Part shown: positions 7,843-18,665 of the stretch, in pieces
Numbering within the stretch: position 1 is the first letter of the stretch
Layout of the letters: each line of letters begins with the position of its first letter
NCBI GenBank assembly: GCA_934486965.1
Contig: CAKSQP010000015.1
Coordinates: forward strand, 1 to 22,610
Length of the DNA stretch: 22,610 nt
Direction: 5' to 3'
Source of the DNA: an uncultured Eubacteriales bacterium
GTDB taxonomy: Bacteria > Bacillota > Clostridia > Oscillospirales > UBA644
The notes under the pieces: model-generated
Databases searched by the model: none
The model's input: only the letters and a program-made list of their open reading frames with translations
What the model was told of the DNA's origin: nothing
Position numbers and translations under genes: made by a program

Positions 7843-7871
7843 TTGCGGCAACGGGCGTTTCGGAGTATAAT
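7843..7871 (+). promoter_or_regulatory. promoter for the XRE regulator
   Basis: TTGCGG (7843-7848) and TATAAT (7866-7871) with a 17-base spacer. The predicted transcription start is near 7878, just before the ribosome site AGGGAGGA (7881-7888), so the leader is very short (about 17 nt). Confidence 0.75.
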
Positions 7872-7894
7872 ACTGCCGAAAGGGAGGAATTCCG

Positions 7895-8404
7895 ATGCTT
7901 AACGAAAATATTAAATCGATCAGAAAATCAAAAGGACTTTCACAGGAGGAACTTGCCGTCAGACTGAACGTCGTGCGGCAGACCGTCTCGAAATGGGAAC
8001 AGGGGCTTTCGGTTCCCGACGCCGATATGCTTATTTCGATATCCGAAGTCCTCGATACCCCCGTAAGCACTTTGCTCGGAGAGACCGTCGCAGAAAAGGA
8101 GGCCGACGAATTAAAAGCGGTTTCCGAAAAATTAGAGGTGATAAATTTGCGGCTCGCGCGCAATAAAGCCGCGCGGCGAAAGGCTTTTCATTGGTTGTTT
8201 ATCGCATTATTCGCACTTACGGTTGCGGGCTTTGCCATGCTTTTCTTTCTCGGGAGCCCCTATCTTAATTGGGATTTCGGCGACCCCGAAACCGCGGTCA
8301 TCGGGACTGCGTTCCATGTTTTCGAGTGGCTGTTTGTGCGGATCGCCCCGCTCGCCCTTGTCGGCTCGCTTGTCGGCGCAATTCTGACGAGAACAAAAAG
8401 GTAA
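7895..8404 (+). CDS. XRE-family regulator with C-terminal membrane segments
   Basis: This 169-aa protein has an N-terminal Cro/CI-type helix-turn-helix (about 5-60, with SQEELAVRLNVVRQTVSKWEQG), a charged helical linker (about 65-97), and two hydrophobic segments at about 98-119 and 144-166. It is probably a membrane-anchored DNA-binding protein, a common but poorly characterised type in Clostridia. AGGGAGGA seven bases before the ATG sets the start. It is divergent from cdd, and the promoters lie about 60 bp apart, so mutual or self-regulation is possible. The last 171 coding bases are duplicated directly downstream. Family call firm; targets unknown. Confidence 0.9.
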   Translation: MLNENIKSIRKSKGLSQEELAVRLNVVRQTVSKWEQGLSVPDADMLISISEVLDTPVSTLLGETVAEKEADELKAVSEKLEVINLRLARNKAARRKAFHWLFIALFALTVAGFAMLFFLGSPYLNWDFGDPETAVIGTAFHVFEWLFVRIAPLALVGSLVGAILTRTKR

Positions 8405-8703
8405 GAGGAAAGTCCGAACCTTTATTGACCTTGACGCGACTTCCTCAGAAATCTGCCCGCCGTTTTTTGCCGTGCTTTTCTTTCTCGGAAGCCCCTATCT
8501 TAATCGGAACTTCGGCGACCCCGAAACTGCGGTCCTCGGAACAGCGTTCCATGCTTTCGAGTGGCTGTTTGTGCGGATCGCCCCGCTTTTCCTTGTCGGC
8601 TCGCTTGTCGGCGCAATTCTGACGAGGGCAAAAAGGTAAGAGGAAAGCCCGAACCTTTATCGACCTTGACAGCCCGACTTCCTCAGAAATCTGCCTGCCG
8701 TTT
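8231..8703 (+). repeat. 235-bp tandem duplication of the XRE gene's 3' end
   Basis: Bases 8231-8465 and 8466-8703 align with a 235-base period. Each unit holds the last ~171 coding bases of the XRE gene plus about 64 bases after the stop. I count about 15 substitutions in the coding part and three, plus a 3-base indel, in the tail, by eye. The tail holds an imperfect inverted repeat (GAGGAAAGTC with GACTTCCTC). This fills most of the otherwise gene-free 8405-8824 stretch. From 8704 to 8785 I see nothing recognisable. Confidence 0.9.
8466..8639 (+). pseudogene. relic of a second XRE gene (C-terminal part only)
   Basis: The second repeat unit still encodes about 55 residues matching residues 115-169 of the intact XRE protein, with no stop or frameshift and the same terminal codon (TAA at 8637-8639). 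The changes are M to V, W to R, D to N, I to L, V to A, A to F and T to A, plus six synonymous codons. It has no helix-turn-helix part, no plausible ribosome site and no obvious start except a GTG at 8471. It looks like the remains of a tandem paralogue that lost its 5' half, or a recent partial duplication. Translation as a small membrane peptide cannot be excluded. Confidence 0.7.
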
Positions 8704-8785
8704 TACGGCTGAAGCACCGCATGACGGCGGCGGCTGTCTTTGTCGACTTCTCAACGCCCATCGGAAAAATTTTTGCCGTAATGAT

Positions 8786-8813
8786 GTAAAAGCCCCGCAC
8801 ACTGTGCGGGGCT
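8786..8813 (-). terminator. terminator of the 416-aa minus-strand gene
   Basis: On the minus strand AGCCCCGCAC (8813-8804) pairs with GTGCGGGGCT (8800-8791), loop AGT, followed by TTT (8790-8788). It starts 11 bases after the stop of the minus-strand gene. Its stem is the same as that of the hairpin at 7258-7283. Confidence 0.82.
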
Positions 8814-8824
8814 CAATTGACTAT

Positions 8825-10075
8825 TCAGGAAGCGGTATTGAGGACAAACAGGTTTTCTCCGTCTGTAAGAACAGAGTTTTCGGAATTATACAGCTGTTTT
8901 ACCGTATTAAGATTTTCAATGAATGTCTGCAATCGGTTATCTGCAAAAATCTCGATATATTTCAATTTATCCGAAGATATTTTATCTGTTTTTTCAGTAA
9001 TGCTTTTACCTGCTTTTATCAAAGCCTCATCAACAGGACCGTCTTTTATTTTCGGAATGGAGCTTATGGCCCTGCCGAGCCCCGTGCTTGCAGCACTGAT
9101 CCCCTTAAAAATCCTGGATTCGACGGCAGACTTTCGATATCCTTCGATTTGAGAATGGCAGCGTTCGTAAACTATATTGTATTTTTCTGCCAAAGCCGAC
9201 ATTTTGTGTATGCAGGCGTCTATGGAGTCTTTATTAAAATCTTTTCGAAGCATTATATCGAAAAATGCACAGTAGGCATATTCATAACAGGACAGTTGAT
9301 ATTCGGCAAATTGTTGCGAAAGGGTGTTGAGAAGATCGTTTGCGTCTTTGAAAATATGCAGTGTTTTCTGTTTTTGAAGTTCCGTTGATATTTTGTTTTG
9401 ATAAAATTCAATGTTTTGGAGTGCTTCAACCTGAATCGCCTGAATAATGTTGTTTCTGTTCAGACAGAAGGTCTTGTCTTCGCAATGGCTTTTGTATTCG
9501 TCGGCAATTTCTGCCAGTTTTCTGAGATTGCCGCGTTGCTTTGCCTGCTTGTCGAGTTCCAAAAATTGCAATACATCTTCAATGCTTGCCTGAATGTCGT
9601 TGAGTTTTTTGTCGATTGCCATTACCGCGATTGCAATCATCGGCAGCATCGGGTCAAACGGAATCTGCGTGGCAACGGTTTCGACTTCGGGAAGGGAATT
9701 AACAGGTAAAAATTTCAGTCTGCCTGCTATTACATTCCTGCCCTGCGAATTTACCTGCATAATATTTCCGCTCGTTCCGTATTGACCGAATTGCAAAAGT
9801 CCGCTTACATTTTTCGGATTCGTCCCGACGAATAATTGAAGTCCCGGTGCAACCTGTTTGATGTTCGTTTGTGTTATTGTTCTTGCTGCCTCCGGAATTT
9901 GTGAAAAGACACCTCCGAGAGACGCGATGCTTGCAAGCGGTATTTTTTTGTATTTTTCAAGAGTTGTCTGAGGTATTTCCACTATTGGGAAAAGGTCTTC
10001 TATGGAAATCTCCGCCGGGACATTCTGTTTTGCTTCCGTGATTTCATTTTTTTTGTTGATAATTTCTTCTGACAT
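8825..10075 (-). CDS. protein of unrecognised family (416 aa)
   Basis: I do not recognise this protein. Residues 1-45 are charged and probably disordered. Residues 45-140 are rich in G, S, N and Q with short apolar stretches (FVGTNPKNVSGLLQFGQYGTSG), suggesting beta structure. A short hydrophobic stretch (FDPMLPMIAIAVMAI, about 141-155) leads into a long amphipathic helical region (DKKLNDIQASIEDVLQFLELDKQAKQRGNLRKL and beyond), mostly helical to about 400. There is no signal peptide and no classic membrane anchor. Cysteines at about 199, 205, 267, 273, 292 and 309 are scattered. AAGGAG precedes the ATG, and the gene has its own promoter and terminator, so it is a real, monocistronic gene. Base use is visibly more AT-rich than neighbours, suggesting acquisition by transfer. 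A role in defence or interbacterial interaction is only speculation. Confidence 0.85.
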   Translation of the reverse strand: MSEEIINKKNEITEAKQNVPAEISIEDLFPIVEIPQTTLEKYKKIPLASIASLGGVFSQIPEAARTITQTNIKQVAPGLQLFVGTNPKNVSGLLQFGQYGTSGNIMQVNSQGRNVIAGRLKFLPVNSLPEVETVATQIPFDPMLPMIAIAVMAIDKKLNDIQASIEDVLQFLELDKQAKQRGNLRKLAEIADEYKSHCEDKTFCLNRNNIIQAIQVEALQNIEFYQNKISTELQKQKTLHIFKDANDLLNTLSQQFAEYQLSCYEYAYCAFFDIMLRKDFNKDSIDACIHKMSALAEKYNIVYERCHSQIEGYRKSAVESRIFKGISAASTGLGRAISSIPKIKDGPVDEALIKAGKSITEKTDKISSDKLKYIEIFADNRLQTFIENLNTVKQLYNSENSVLTDGENLFVLNTAS

Positions 10076-10113
10076 AAAATCAGCTCCTTTTTTCTTTTTA
10101 TATATCCCTTGTA

Positions 10114-10132
10114 ATTTCCGCGGGCGGAATTC
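10114..10132. repeat. palindrome at the start of the 416-aa gene's transcript
   Basis: AATTTCCGCGGGCGGAATT on the plus strand is an inverted repeat of TTCCGC and GCGGAA around two central bases, with AT-rich flanks. It lies just after the predicted transcription start of the minus-strand gene. The two-base centre is too small for an RNA loop, so a protein-binding operator is more likely. Confidence 0.5.
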
Positions 10133-10141
10133 TTAACCTAT

Positions 10142-10170
10142 ATTATATCAAAGGTTTACTGTCATGTGAA
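10142..10170 (-). promoter_or_regulatory. promoter for the 416-aa gene
   Basis: On the minus strand TTCACA (10170-10165) and TATAAT (10147-10142) are 17 bases apart. TGA before the -10 forms an extended -10 element. Transcription should begin near 10135, with a leader of about 60 nt. Confidence 0.78.
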
Positions 10171-10200
10171 AAAGGAATAGCGCATTATCTGCAAAACGGC

Positions 10201-10228
10201 AAAAGGGGGCTGCAAAAATACAGCCTCC
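10201..10228 (-). terminator. hairpin after rnpB
   Basis: On the minus strand GGAGGCTG (10228-10221) pairs with CAGCCCCC (10212-10205) with one A-C mismatch, followed by TTTT (10204-10201), about 30 bases after the RNase P RNA ends. Read on the plus strand, the same hairpin is followed by TTTCTTTTT, with a G-U pair instead of the mismatch, so it could also stop antisense transcripts entering rnpB. Confidence 0.7.
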
Positions 10229-10259
10229 TTTCTTTTTGGGTTCGGATACGGTATTTCAT

Positions 10260-10642
10260 CGTCATTCTTTTCACGGTCGACTTGTAAGCCGGGTTCTGTG
10301 CGCCCGCAGGCGCCGCGATCATCTATCTGTGACTGCCGTTGCCGACAGCCTCTCAGCTACCTCGGAGGATTCTGACGGACTGCCGAGAGTTTCCTCTCTC
10401 CTCACTGCGGTATTGCTCCCGATAGGGTTTACACTGACGGGCTTCGTCTCCGAAGCCCCGGTGGGCTCTTACCCCGCCTTTTCACCTTTGCATTTCTGCC
10501 GTTGTTTTCTGTTGCACTTTCCCTGAAGTTGCCTTCGGCGGACGTTATCCGCTATCGTCGTCCGTTGGAGCCCGGACTTTCCTCAGACATCGCCTTTCGG
10601 CGGTTGCCCGCGACCGCGCCGTCGGCCGGGAAAAGAATGACG
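10260..10642 (-). ncRNA. rnpB: RNase P RNA, bacterial type A
   Basis: This is the catalytic RNA that removes 5' leaders from tRNA precursors together with the RnpA protein. The minus strand carries the conserved core GAGGAAAGTCCGGGCTCC (around 10586-10569), which forms P4 with the 3' core element near the end, ACAGAACCCGGCTTA (around 10299-10285). The ends are set by a long P1 helix: GTCATTCTTTTC near 10641 pairs fully with GAAAAGAATGAC near 10261, and a further GGCCGAC/GTCGACC block continues it with one mismatch. Length is about 383 nt, usual for type A. A GC-rich middle holds the specificity domain. It is transcribed divergently from rpoB. No clear promoter was identified. Identification is firm; ends are good to a few bases. 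Confidence 0.96.
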
Positions 10643-10822
10643 GTGACTCTGCCGCGACCCGAAAATCACGGCAAATTATGAAATTTTTATGAACTCTATC
10701 TTTCGGACGTCTTTTTATCCTCTGTTTTGAGGGTGAAAGCGTTTTTGACCGCTCAAATTGTAAACGTTTTTTTACATTTTTCCGAAAAATGGGCAATCTT
10801 TCCGTAAAACGGGAATTCGCTA
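10643..10822. other. intergenic region upstream of rnpB and rpoB promoter
   Basis: This 180-bp AT-rich stretch contains the unseen rnpB promoter (a CATAAT on the minus strand around 10683-10678 is a weak candidate) and homopolymer T runs. I see no gene in it; short reading frames here lack ribosome sites. Confidence 0.6.
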
Positions 10823-10851
10823 TTGACAACGCTTGCGATATTTGATATAAT
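10823..10851 (+). promoter_or_regulatory. strong promoter for the rpoBC operon
   Basis: A full-consensus TTGACA (10823-10828), a 17-base spacer ending in TGA (extended -10) and a full-consensus TATAAT (10846-10851). The start of transcription should be near 10858. This is the best promoter in the window and fits the need for high RNA polymerase expression. Confidence 0.92.
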
Positions 10852-10857
10852 CTGTTA

Positions 10858-11126
10858 CTGTACCGCAATCGGCGAAAAAATGTGTTTTAACCTCTCAAAA
10901 ACGCGATAAACTTCGATAAAATCGGTCGTTTTTCAGTGTTTTCGGAGTGCGGTTGTTTGTTACGAATATGTGACAAAAACGCTTTTTTCAAACGCCACGG
11001 AGGCGTGCCGAAAAAATTTTTCTCCGCGGGAAAAGCGCCGCGGCGGAAAAACAACAATGCAAGTATATCACATTAAACGTGAAAAATCAAGAGCTTAAAT
11101 TATAAAGAAACGGAGATGGTATCAGA
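10858..11126 (+). promoter_or_regulatory. long structured leader of rpoB
   Basis: About 270 nt lie between the predicted transcription start and the rpoB ATG, with no gene. Two short hairpins are visible: ACGCC (10992-10996) with GGCGT (11002-11006), followed after four bases by AAAAAATTTTT, and CCGCG (11024-11028) with CGCGG (11039-11043). The direct repeat GATAAA (around 10906 and 10915) lies near the 5' end. The leader may carry attenuation or protein-binding control of rpoB, but no known class was recognised. Confidence 0.5.
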
Positions 11127-14100
11127 ATGACTGTTAAAGTAGATCCGAAACAGGTCGGCGCATACTTTACGAAACTCGGCGACACCGAGAGAGTCAACTT
11201 CGCCAAAATCAAACAGATACAGGACGTTCCCAACATGATAGGAATTCAGCTTGATTCCTACAAATGGTTCGTCGAAGAGGGAATGAAAGCCGTACTCAGG
11301 GATTCCTCCGGAATATCCGACCACACAGGCTCGATAACTCTCGACTATGTCGATTATTCTATCGATAAAGAGCCGAAATATTCCGTTGCGGAATGTAAGG
11401 AAAGAGACGCTACCTTTGCGGCGGCGCTCCGCGTTACCTGCAGACTTACGAACCATATAACAAACGAGATTCAGGAGCAGAACATCTTCTTCGGCGATCT
11501 GCCGCTGATGACCGACACCGGTACTTTCGTAATAAACGGTGCCGAACGTGTCGTCGTCTCCCAGCTCGTCCGTTCTCCGGGAGTTTATTTCTCTTTTGAG
11601 AGAGATAAGGCAGGCAACAAACTTTTCACCGGAACCGTCATGCCGAACAGAGGTCCGTGGATAGAATACGAAAGCGACGCCAACGACGTCCTTTACGTCA
11701 GAGTCGATAAAGGAAAGAAATTCCCGCTTACCACCCTTATCCGCGCGTTCGGAATCGAGACCGACGAACAGATAAAGGAAGTTTTCGGCGAAAGTTCCTA
11801 TGTTCTCGCGACCCTTGAAAAGGACAATTCCACAAGCAGAAACACCGCTCTCCTTGATCTTTATAAGAAACTCAGACCGGGCGAACCCGCAACCGTCGAA
11901 GGGGCGATTGCGCACGTTGATAACCTGTTCTTCAACGAAAGGACCTACGACCTTACCCGTCCCGGCAGATATAAATACAATAAGAAACTTGCGATAAGTT
12001 ACCGTCTTAACGGAAAGACCCTCGCGCGTCCGATAGCGGACCCCCTCACCGGCGAAATAATTGCCGAAGCGGGCGAAACACTTAATATGGACAGGGCTCT
12101 TGAGATAGAAGCAAAGGGCGTTTCCGAAGCGTATATCGTTCTCGACGGCGGAAAAGAATTCAGAATATTCTCCAACGGAATGGTGGATATGAAGAATTTC
12201 GTTTCCTTCGATCCGAAAGAAGCCGGAATAAACGAATGGGTCAAATTCTCCGTTCTTACCGAGATAATGTCTCAGGCAAAAGACGAAGAAGAGATAAAGA
12301 CCCTCGCAAGAGAAAGACACAGCGAACTTCTTCCGATGACGATATGCAACGACGATATTTTTGCGTCGATAAACTATCTTATCGGTCTTTTCCACAATGT
12401 CGGCGTTCACGACGACATCGACCATCTCGGAAACAGAAGAATTCGTTCGGTCGGCGAACTTCTCCAGAACCAGATGCGTATAGGTTTCACGAGAATGGAA
12501 AGAAGCGTCAAGGAAAGAATGAATATGCAGAACCTTGACGTCGTAACTCCGCAGAACCTTATCAACACCCGTCTTGTTATCGCGGCGATAAGAGAATTCT
12601 TCGGTTCGTCTCCGCTTTCGCAGTTCATGGATCAGCCGAACCCCCTTGCAGGTCTTACTCACAAGAGAAGACTCTCCGCTCTCGGTCCGGGCGGTCTTAC
12701 CAGAGACAGAGCGGGATTTGACGTCCGTGACGTTCACTATACCCACTACGGAAGAATGTGTCCGGTCGAGACCCCCGAAGGTCCGAACATCGGTCTTATC
12801 TCCTACCTTGCAAGTTATGCGAGAATAAACGAGTACGGCTTTATCGAAGCGCCGTACCGCAAGATAAATAAGGAAACCGGCGTTGTCGAAGACGATATCA
12901 TCTATATGACCGCCGATACCGAAGACAATTTCATTGTCGCGCAGGCAAACGAACCTCTCGACGAAGAGGGAAGACTCAAGAACAAGATAGTTGCGGCAAG
13001 ATACCGCGACCTTATCCTTGAGACCGAAAAGAAGAATATCGACTATATCGATATCTCTCCGAGAATGATAGTTTCCGTCGCGACCTCCCTTATCCCGTTC
13101 CTTGAAAACGACGACGCTATCCGCGCCCTCATGGGTTCGAACATGCAGAGACAGGCGGTTCCCCTTATCAAGACCGAAGCGCCTTTCGTCGGTACGGGTA
13201 TGGAATACCGTGCGGCTGTCGACTCGGGCGTCTGCGTCGTTGCGAAAAACGACGGAGTTGTAACGGGTCTTGACGGCGACGAAATAGTCGTCAAAACCGA
13301 CGACGGCGAGACCGACACCTATAAACTCATCAAGTTCCTGCGTTCGAATCAGGGCACCTGCTTCAATCAGAAATCCATCGTCAACGTAGGCGACAGAGTA
13401 AGAAAAGGTCAGGTCATTGCCGACGGTCCCGCGACCGACCACGGCGAACTTTCTCTCGGACGTAACGCCCTTATCGGCTTTATGACCTGGGAAGGTTACA
13501 ACTACGAGGACGCCGTTCTTCTTAACGAACGCCTTGTAAAAGAGGATATGTATACCTCTATCCATATAGAAGAATACGAGACCGACGCAAAAGAAACGAA
13601 ACTCGGGCCCGAAGAGATAACGAACGATATTCCGGGCGTCTCCAAAGACCTTCTTGCGGACCTCGACGAAAGAGGTATCATAAGAATCGGTGCGGAAGTC
13701 CATTCGGGCGACATTCTCGTCGGAAGAGTTTCTCCGAAGGGAGATACCGAGCAGACCTCCGAAGAGCGTCTTCTCCGTGCGATTTTCGGCGAAAAGAGCC
13801 GCGAAGTAAGGGATACTTCCCTTAAAGTTCCCCACGGCGAATACGGTATCGTCGTCGACGTCAAAGTATTCACCAGAGAAAACAGCAACGAACTTTCCCC
13901 CTCGACCAACATGGTCGTCAGAGTTTATATAGCGCAGAAGAGAAAGATCTCCGTCGGAGACAAGATGGCGGGCCGTCACGGTAACAAAGGTGTCGTTTCC
14001 CGTATTCTGCCGCAGGAGGATATGCCGTTCTTACCTGACGGAACTCCTCTCGATATAGTTCTTAACCCCCTCGGCGTTCCTTCCCGTATGAATATCGGTC

Positions 14101-14876
14101 AGGTCCTCGAAGTTCACCTCGGATATGCGGCGAAGGCTCTCGGCTGGAAAGTCATGACCCCCGTCTTTGACGGCGCAAAAGAAGAAGACATCACAAAGTG
14201 TCTCGAACTTGCGGGTTACGCAAAAGACGGCAAAACCGTCCTTTACGACGGACGTACCGGTCTTCCGTTCGATAACAGAGTTACCGTCGGATATATGTAC
14301 TACCTCAAACTGCATCACCTCGTTGACGATAAGATCCACGCGCGTTCGACAGGTCCTTACTCCCTCGTTACGCAGCAGCCTCTCGGCGGTAAAGCCCAGT
14401 TCGGCGGCCAGCGTTTCGGAGAAATGGAAGTCTGGGCTCTCGAAGCGTACGGCGCTGCATACACCCTTCAGGAAATGCTCACCGTCAAGTCGGACGACGT
14501 CGTCGGCCGTGTAAAGACTTTCGAAGCGATAGTCAAGGGCGAAAACATTCCGAAACCGAGAATTCCGGAATCGTTCAAGGTCCTCGTAAAAGAACTTCAG
14601 GCGCTCTGTCTCGACGTTCAGGTCCTTTCGAAAGACAACGAAGAAATAGATATTTCCACTTCCCTCGATCCCGACGCGGACGATATGGGCTTCAACAGAA
14701 AGCGCGAAGACTACCGCGACGAGATGGGCGACGATCATTCCTATGTCCCCGACTTTGAAAAAGAAGGCTTCTTCGAAGAGGATAAGGAAGAGGATTACGC
14801 AAACGAAAAAGATTTTGTTGACGCCGTTTTCGACGATGAAGATTCGGACGATGACGACGAAAATATGGATTATTAA
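11127..14876 (+). CDS. rpoB: DNA-directed RNA polymerase beta subunit
   Basis: This 1249-aa protein is the beta subunit of RNA polymerase and forms half of the catalytic cleft. The rifampicin region is at about 493-520 (SPLSQFMDQPNPLAGLTHKR and onward), followed by GPGGLTRDRAGFDVRDVHYTHYGRMCPVETPEGPNIGL in pieces of the usual order. The basic catalytic loop GDKMAGRHGNKG is at 944-955, and the C-terminal clamp segment with GEMEVWALEAYGA is near 1110. The length is close to Firmicutes RpoB and lacks proteobacterial insertions. The last ~35 residues are very acidic (EDKEED, DDEDSDDDDE). The start is the ATG at 11127; GGAG at 11112-11115 is rather far (11 bases). Oddly, rplJ and rplL do not precede it. 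N to P and E to G changes in the rifampicin region are noted separately. Confidence 0.98.
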   Translation: MTVKVDPKQVGAYFTKLGDTERVNFAKIKQIQDVPNMIGIQLDSYKWFVEEGMKAVLRDSSGISDHTGSITLDYVDYSIDKEPKYSVAECKERDATFAAALRVTCRLTNHITNEIQEQNIFFGDLPLMTDTGTFVINGAERVVVSQLVRSPGVYFSFERDKAGNKLFTGTVMPNRGPWIEYESDANDVLYVRVDKGKKFPLTTLIRAFGIETDEQIKEVFGESSYVLATLEKDNSTSRNTALLDLYKKLRPGEPATVEGAIAHVDNLFFNERTYDLTRPGRYKYNKKLAISYRLNGKTLARPIADPLTGEIIAEAGETLNMDRALEIEAKGVSEAYIVLDGGKEFRIFSNGMVDMKNFVSFDPKEAGINEWVKFSVLTEIMSQAKDEEEIKTLARERHSELLPMTICNDDIFASINYLIGLFHNVGVHDDIDHLGNRRIRSVGELLQNQMRIGFTRMERSVKERMNMQNLDVVTPQNLINTRLVIAAIREFFGSSPLSQFMDQPNPLAGLTHKRRLSALGPGGLTRDRAGFDVRDVHYTHYGRMCPVETPEGPNIGLISYLASYARINEYGFIEAPYRKINKETGVVEDDIIYMTADTEDNFIVAQANEPLDEEGRLKNKIVAARYRDLILETEKKNIDYIDISPRMIVSVATSLIPFLENDDAIRALMGSNMQRQAVPLIKTEAPFVGTGMEYRAAVDSGVCVVAKNDGVVTGLDGDEIVVKTDDGETDTYKLIKFLRSNQGTCFNQKSIVNVGDRVRKGQVIADGPATDHGELSLGRNALIGFMTWEGYNYEDAVLLNERLVKEDMYTSIHIEEYETDAKETKLGPEEITNDIPGVSKDLLADLDERGIIRIGAEVHSGDILVGRVSPKGDTEQTSEERLLRAIFGEKSREVRDTSLKVPHGEYGIVVDVKVFTRENSNELSPSTNMVVRVYIAQKRKISVGDKMAGRHGNKGVVSRILPQEDMPFLPDGTPLDIVLNPLGVPSRMNIGQVLEVHLGYAAKALGWKVMTPVFDGAKEEDITKCLELAGYAKDGKTVLYDGRTGLPFDNRVTVGYMYYLKLHHLVDDKIHARSTGPYSLVTQQPLGGKAQFGGQRFGEMEVWALEAYGAAYTLQEMLTVKSDDVVGRVKTFEAIVKGENIPKPRIPESFKVLVKELQALCLDVQVLSKDNEEIDISTSLDPDADDMGFNRKREDYRDEMGDDHSYVPDFEKEGFFEEDKEEDYANEKDFVDAVFDDEDSDDDDENMDY

Positions 14877-14890
14877 GGAGGTAACGACAG

Positions 14891-18472
<3,582 letters not shown>

Positions 18473-18486
18473 TAAAATAAAACAAA

Positions 18487-18519
18487 GTGCCGGTTTCTTC
18501 GGAAATCGGCACGGTTTTG
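18487..18519 (+). terminator. hairpin after rpoC
   Basis: GTGCCGGTTTC (18487-18497) pairs with GAAATCGGCAC (18502-18512), one G-U pair, with a stable TTCG loop, then GGTTTTGTCT. The T tract is weak, so partial read-through into rpsL is plausible. Confidence 0.72.
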
Positions 18520-18603
18520 TCTTTGCGGGCGGATTTTGCGCATTATAAGGCGAAAATTCGGTTAAAATACAAAAAAAGTTCATTTTTTCAAAAGATGAAC
18601 GCC

Positions 18604-18632
18604 TTGAATTATCCGCTGAATTGTGGTATAAT
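18604..18632 (+). promoter_or_regulatory. promoter for the rpsL-rpsG-fusA-tuf unit
   Basis: TTGAAT (18604-18609), a 17-base spacer ending in TGG (extended -10) and TATAAT (18627-18632). The predicted start near 18639 gives a short leader with AAAGGAGGTG before the rpsL ATG. It provides transcription of the ribosomal and elongation-factor genes independent of rpoBC. Confidence 0.85.
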
Positions 18633-18665
18633 TCGTGATGGAATAATATGCAAAGGAGGTGCAGT

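Noticed and set aside
8406..8417. GAGGAAAGTCCG, identical to the core of RNase P RNA, in the XRE 3' flank
   Set aside because: Only 12 bases match, the second copy already differs, and no other RNase P element is nearby; treated as chance.
8561..9388. 275-aa plus-strand open frame over the relic and the 416-aa gene
   Set aside because: It begins in a shifted frame of the duplicated XRE tail and then runs antisense to a gene with its own promoter and terminator; no ribosome site.
10236..10868. short open frames across rnpB and its upstream region
   Set aside because: They overlie the RNase P RNA on one strand or low-complexity intergenic sequence and lack ribosome sites.
11116..11130. five-codon leader peptide (MVSE, stop overlapping the rpoB ATG)
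   Set aside because: Its ATG directly follows the GGAG with no spacing, so it is unlikely to be initiated.
11100..13979. 959-aa open frame on the minus strand opposite rpoB
   Set aside because: It mirrors the strong codon bias of rpoB, has no ribosome site or recognisable domain, and RpoB is certain on the other strand.
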